Shown here in pieces: positions 57,000 through 58,499 of a stretch of 58,499 nt of DNA. Each line of letters begins with the position of its first letter. Position 1 is the first letter of the stretch. The translations under genes were made by a program, and so were the position numbers. This DNA comes from an uncultured Muribaculaceae bacterium (GTDB taxonomy: Bacteria > Bacteroidota > Bacteroidia > Bacteroidales > Muribaculaceae), in assembly GCA_947176745.1 (NCBI GenBank), contig CAMWRV010000009.1:1-58499 (forward strand), read 5' to 3'. Below the pieces are notes generated by a model, which had not been told where the DNA came from, ran no database searches, and saw only the letters and a program-made list of their open reading frames with translations.

Positions 57000-58283
57000 T
57001 TACTTGCCCACGAAAACTTTTCTGCTTGAGTTGCCTTTTACCTCGATATAAAGGCCGTTTTCGGGCTGTGCCACGCGCACACCCTGGAGGTTGTAGTAGA
57101 CGGGTGCGGCGTTCTCTTCCGCTTCGATGCCGGCCACGCCTGTCTCAAGCGCAAAGTTCACTTTGAGAGTCTGGATGCGCACCTGACCGCTTGTTCCGCC
57201 GTTTTTAATAACGAGCGTGTTGCCGTTGTCATCGCCAGCCGACCACTTAAGGTTAGAGAATGTGCCGAAGTCTTCATCATCAGCATTTTTGCAAGTAGTC
57301 CCATTGTTGAAAGAGGGGTAGGTAGAGGATGTTGTAAATACAGCATCAACAAGTCTGTAACCTTCGGGAACACTGATTGTGACAGTGTTTTTTGCATAAA
57401 ACCTAATTGCAGAACCATCTTCGTACCATTTGGGAGCAGTACCTCCATCAGCAGCGAAGACAACATTTACTACTCCGTCCTGGAATACTAAATTATCGGG
57501 TTCCTTTGTAAAGTCGAAGGCTGCATCTGTTTTGTTGGGATCGATGACGAGTAATTCATATGAACCTTCACCCGAACGATAGACTTCTGTCTCTTCGCTT
57601 CTTACAGTTATCGTTGTGAAGCCCGGAGTAAGAATAGAAACAACTCCTGTCTCGCTGTCAACCGAAGCAACATCAGGATCACTACTTTCCCATGAATAAA
57701 CAAGTCCCTCGACACTCGCGCTTACTTCGGGAGAATCAAATGATTCGCCCAATGTCGCAGTATAAGAAGACTCGGGGAAAGTAAGCGTTACTTTTTCGCG
57801 ATTATCAACCACACTTGCATCGCATGTGACTGTAAGAGACGAGAAGCGAATCTGTGCTGAAGCAACTATTGTAAGCGCATCCGCTGCCTCATCAAGATCA
57901 TATGTCCATGTCGTACCGGACCAAGATCCCAACACGGTGCCTGACTCATTTTTGATGTCCTTCACATATGAAGTACCAGATGCAACCAAAGTTAGCGCGG
58001 TAACTTTAGCATCATCAACACCTGACAGTTCGATTTTATCACTTGCATACCAGCGAACCAGGCTGCTTGTAACATTAGATGTACTTGAACTGACTTTAAC
58101 AAATTTGATGTTGACGAAATCAGAAGAGTAGGTGTTACCTGCGACATTACCTGTCGGCAACACAACAGATTCATCTGCTGTAGGAGCAGTACTGCCCTCG
58201 GCATAGAACGTCACCGTTTTAGTGTTCTGTGCGAATGCACCGAACACACAGAACGCTGACGCTAAAAGTAGAAATTTTTTCAT
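57000..58283 (-). CDS. Secreted protein with Ig-like (Big2-type) domain and YYNLQGVRV tail
   Basis: A 427-residue exported protein. The signal peptide (KKFLLLASAFCVFGAFA) is cleaved before QNTKTVTFYAEG. Two related beta domains, about 20-165 and 260-380 (compare ASDKIELSGVDDAKVTALTL with IRFYAKNTVTISVPEGYRLV), flank a central bacterial Ig-like domain (about 170-250, with WESSDPDVASVDSETGVVSI). The C-terminal tail (GIEAEENAAPVYYNLQGVRV and onward) matches the 55642 gene. The function is unknown; binding or adhesion is plausible. It has its own consensus promoter and lies just downstream of an rRNA operon terminator. Confidence 0.8.
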   Translation of the reverse strand: MKKFLLLASAFCVFGAFAQNTKTVTFYAEGSTAPTADESVVLPTGNVAGNTYSSDFVNIKFVKVSSSTSNVTSSLVRWYASDKIELSGVDDAKVTALTLVASGTSYVKDIKNESGTVLGSWSGTTWTYDLDEAADALTIVASAQIRFSSLTVTCDASVVDNREKVTLTFPESSYTATLGESFDSPEVSASVEGLVYSWESSDPDVASVDSETGVVSILTPGFTTITVRSEETEVYRSGEGSYELLVIDPNKTDAAFDFTKEPDNLVFQDGVVNVVFAADGGTAPKWYEDGSAIRFYAKNTVTISVPEGYRLVDAVFTTSSTYPSFNNGTTCKNADDEDFGTFSNLKWSAGDDNGNTLVIKNGGTSGQVRIQTLKVNFALETGVAGIEAEENAAPVYYNLQGVRVAQPENGLYIEVKGNSSRKVFVGK

Positions 58284-58330
58284 TTTAGTTGTTTTGTTGT
58301 TGATTTTTATGTTGTTGTTGAATTATCATG

Positions 58331-58361
58331 CAAATATAAGGCTAATATAGATAACAACAAA
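58331..58361 (-). promoter_or_regulatory. Promoter of the Big2-like secreted protein gene
   Basis: The minus strand reads TTTG (58358-58361), a 19-nt spacer and TATATTTG (58331-58338), a full Bacteroidota consensus match. The leader to the ATG at 58283 is about 45 nt and rich in GTT/TTG repeats on the plus strand. Confidence 0.7.
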
Positions 58362-58381
58362 ATTATAACCTGAAAAAATTA

Positions 58382-58441
58382 GGTACGGACGCGATTAGGG
58401 AGCGGTTTGACGCGGGGGACGCGATTAATCGCGTCCGTACC
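58382..58441. repeat. Large inverted repeat with an internal perfect palindrome
   Basis: Arms GGTACGGACGCGATTA (58382-58397) and its complement (58426-58441) are perfect. A further copy of the GGACGCGATTA core at 58417-58427 forms, with the right arm, the 20-bp palindrome GGACGCGATTAATCGCGTCC (58417-58436). Two mutually exclusive hairpins are possible. On the minus strand the large hairpin is followed by TAATTTTTTC, so it can act as a second terminator after the rRNA operon. Confidence 0.85.
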
Positions 58442-58450
58442 GACAAAAAA

Positions 58451-58476
58451 AAGGTCACGGATTTCTCCGTGACCTT
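58451..58476 (-). terminator. rRNA operon terminator
   Basis: On the minus strand GGTCACGGA-GAAA-TCCGTGACC forms a 9-bp stem with a GNRA loop, followed by eight T residues. It comes directly after the 5S rRNA 3' end. Confidence 0.9.
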
Positions 58477-58477
58477 C

Positions 58478-58499
58478 AAGGTGGCGATTACCTACTCTT
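58478..58499 (-). rRNA. rrf: 5S rRNA, 3' end only (cut by the window edge)
   Basis: The minus strand reads AAGAGTAGGTAATCGCCACC then TT. GAGTAGGT with a GCCACC end is the conserved 3' part of bacterial 5S rRNA (loop E to helix I region). The immediate downstream terminator supports this. The rest of the rRNA operon would lie beyond the right edge. The exact 3' end is estimated. Confidence 0.75.

Overview
The window looks like chromosomal DNA from a gut-type Bacteroidales, most likely a Muribaculaceae (S24-7) or close relative. The evidence is Bacteroidota-type promoters (TTTG, a 19-21 nt spacer, then TAnnTTTG), starts without Shine-Dalgarno sequences, a complex I without nuoE/F/G and with a fused nuoCD, a short F1 epsilon subunit, a DUF3822-rsmD pair, type IX-like C-terminal sorting tails and a TonB-dependent receptor. 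The family-level call is an inference.

Layout from left to right. (1) 0.2-5.1 kb, minus strand: a very large secreted multidomain protein with a C-terminal sorting domain, and a Crp/Fnr-type regulator. An FNR-like palindrome lies between them. (2) 5.2-22.9 kb, minus strand: an 18-gene energy supercluster, nuoA-B-CD-H, then atpD-C-B-E-F-H-A-G, then nuoI-J-K-L-M-N. The complete F1Fo ATP synthase locus sits inside the complex I operon, with one clear promoter in front of nuoA. (3) 23-26.4 kb, minus: a TonB-dependent receptor followed by a lipoprotein gene. (4) 26.5-27.4 kb, plus: ribonuclease Z. (5) 27.5-34.2 kb, minus: a small single-TM protein, a Spy-like periplasmic protein and a giant alpha-2-macroglobulin-like protein. 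(6) 34.5-36.9 kb, minus: an outer-membrane beta-barrel protein and a secreted protein with a sorting tail. (7) 37.3-44.5 kb, plus: an ECF sigma factor, then glpA-B-C-K-F for glycerol uptake, phosphorylation and anaerobic oxidation into the quinone pool. (8) 44.6-46.4 kb, minus: grpE-dnaJ. (9) 46.6-55.4 kb, minus: a tightly packed seven-gene operon ansA, MATE exporter, DUF3822, rsmD, ribBA, S9 peptidase, ispE. (10) 55.6-58.3 kb, minus: two secreted proteins that share a C-terminal module. (11) 58.38-58.5 kb: a large inverted repeat, a strong terminator and the 3' end of a 5S rRNA, so an rRNA operon enters from the right on the minus strand.

The core biology is anaerobic energy conservation. 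GlpABC feeds glycerol-3-phosphate electrons to menaquinone. The NADH-module-less Nuo complex pumps ions using an unidentified electron donor. The ATP synthase encoded within the same gene cluster uses the gradient. The accessory parts are envelope proteins: secreted proteins with sorting tails, the TonB receptor, the A2M-like protein and the Spy-like chaperone.

The observations most worth checking are the atp-inside-nuo arrangement, the FNR-like box at a class II activator distance before the giant secreted protein, the shared C-terminal tail module, a predicted leaderless TonB-receptor mRNA, palindromic leaders before glpA and grpE, and a tandem 19-bp duplication across the glpB stop codon.
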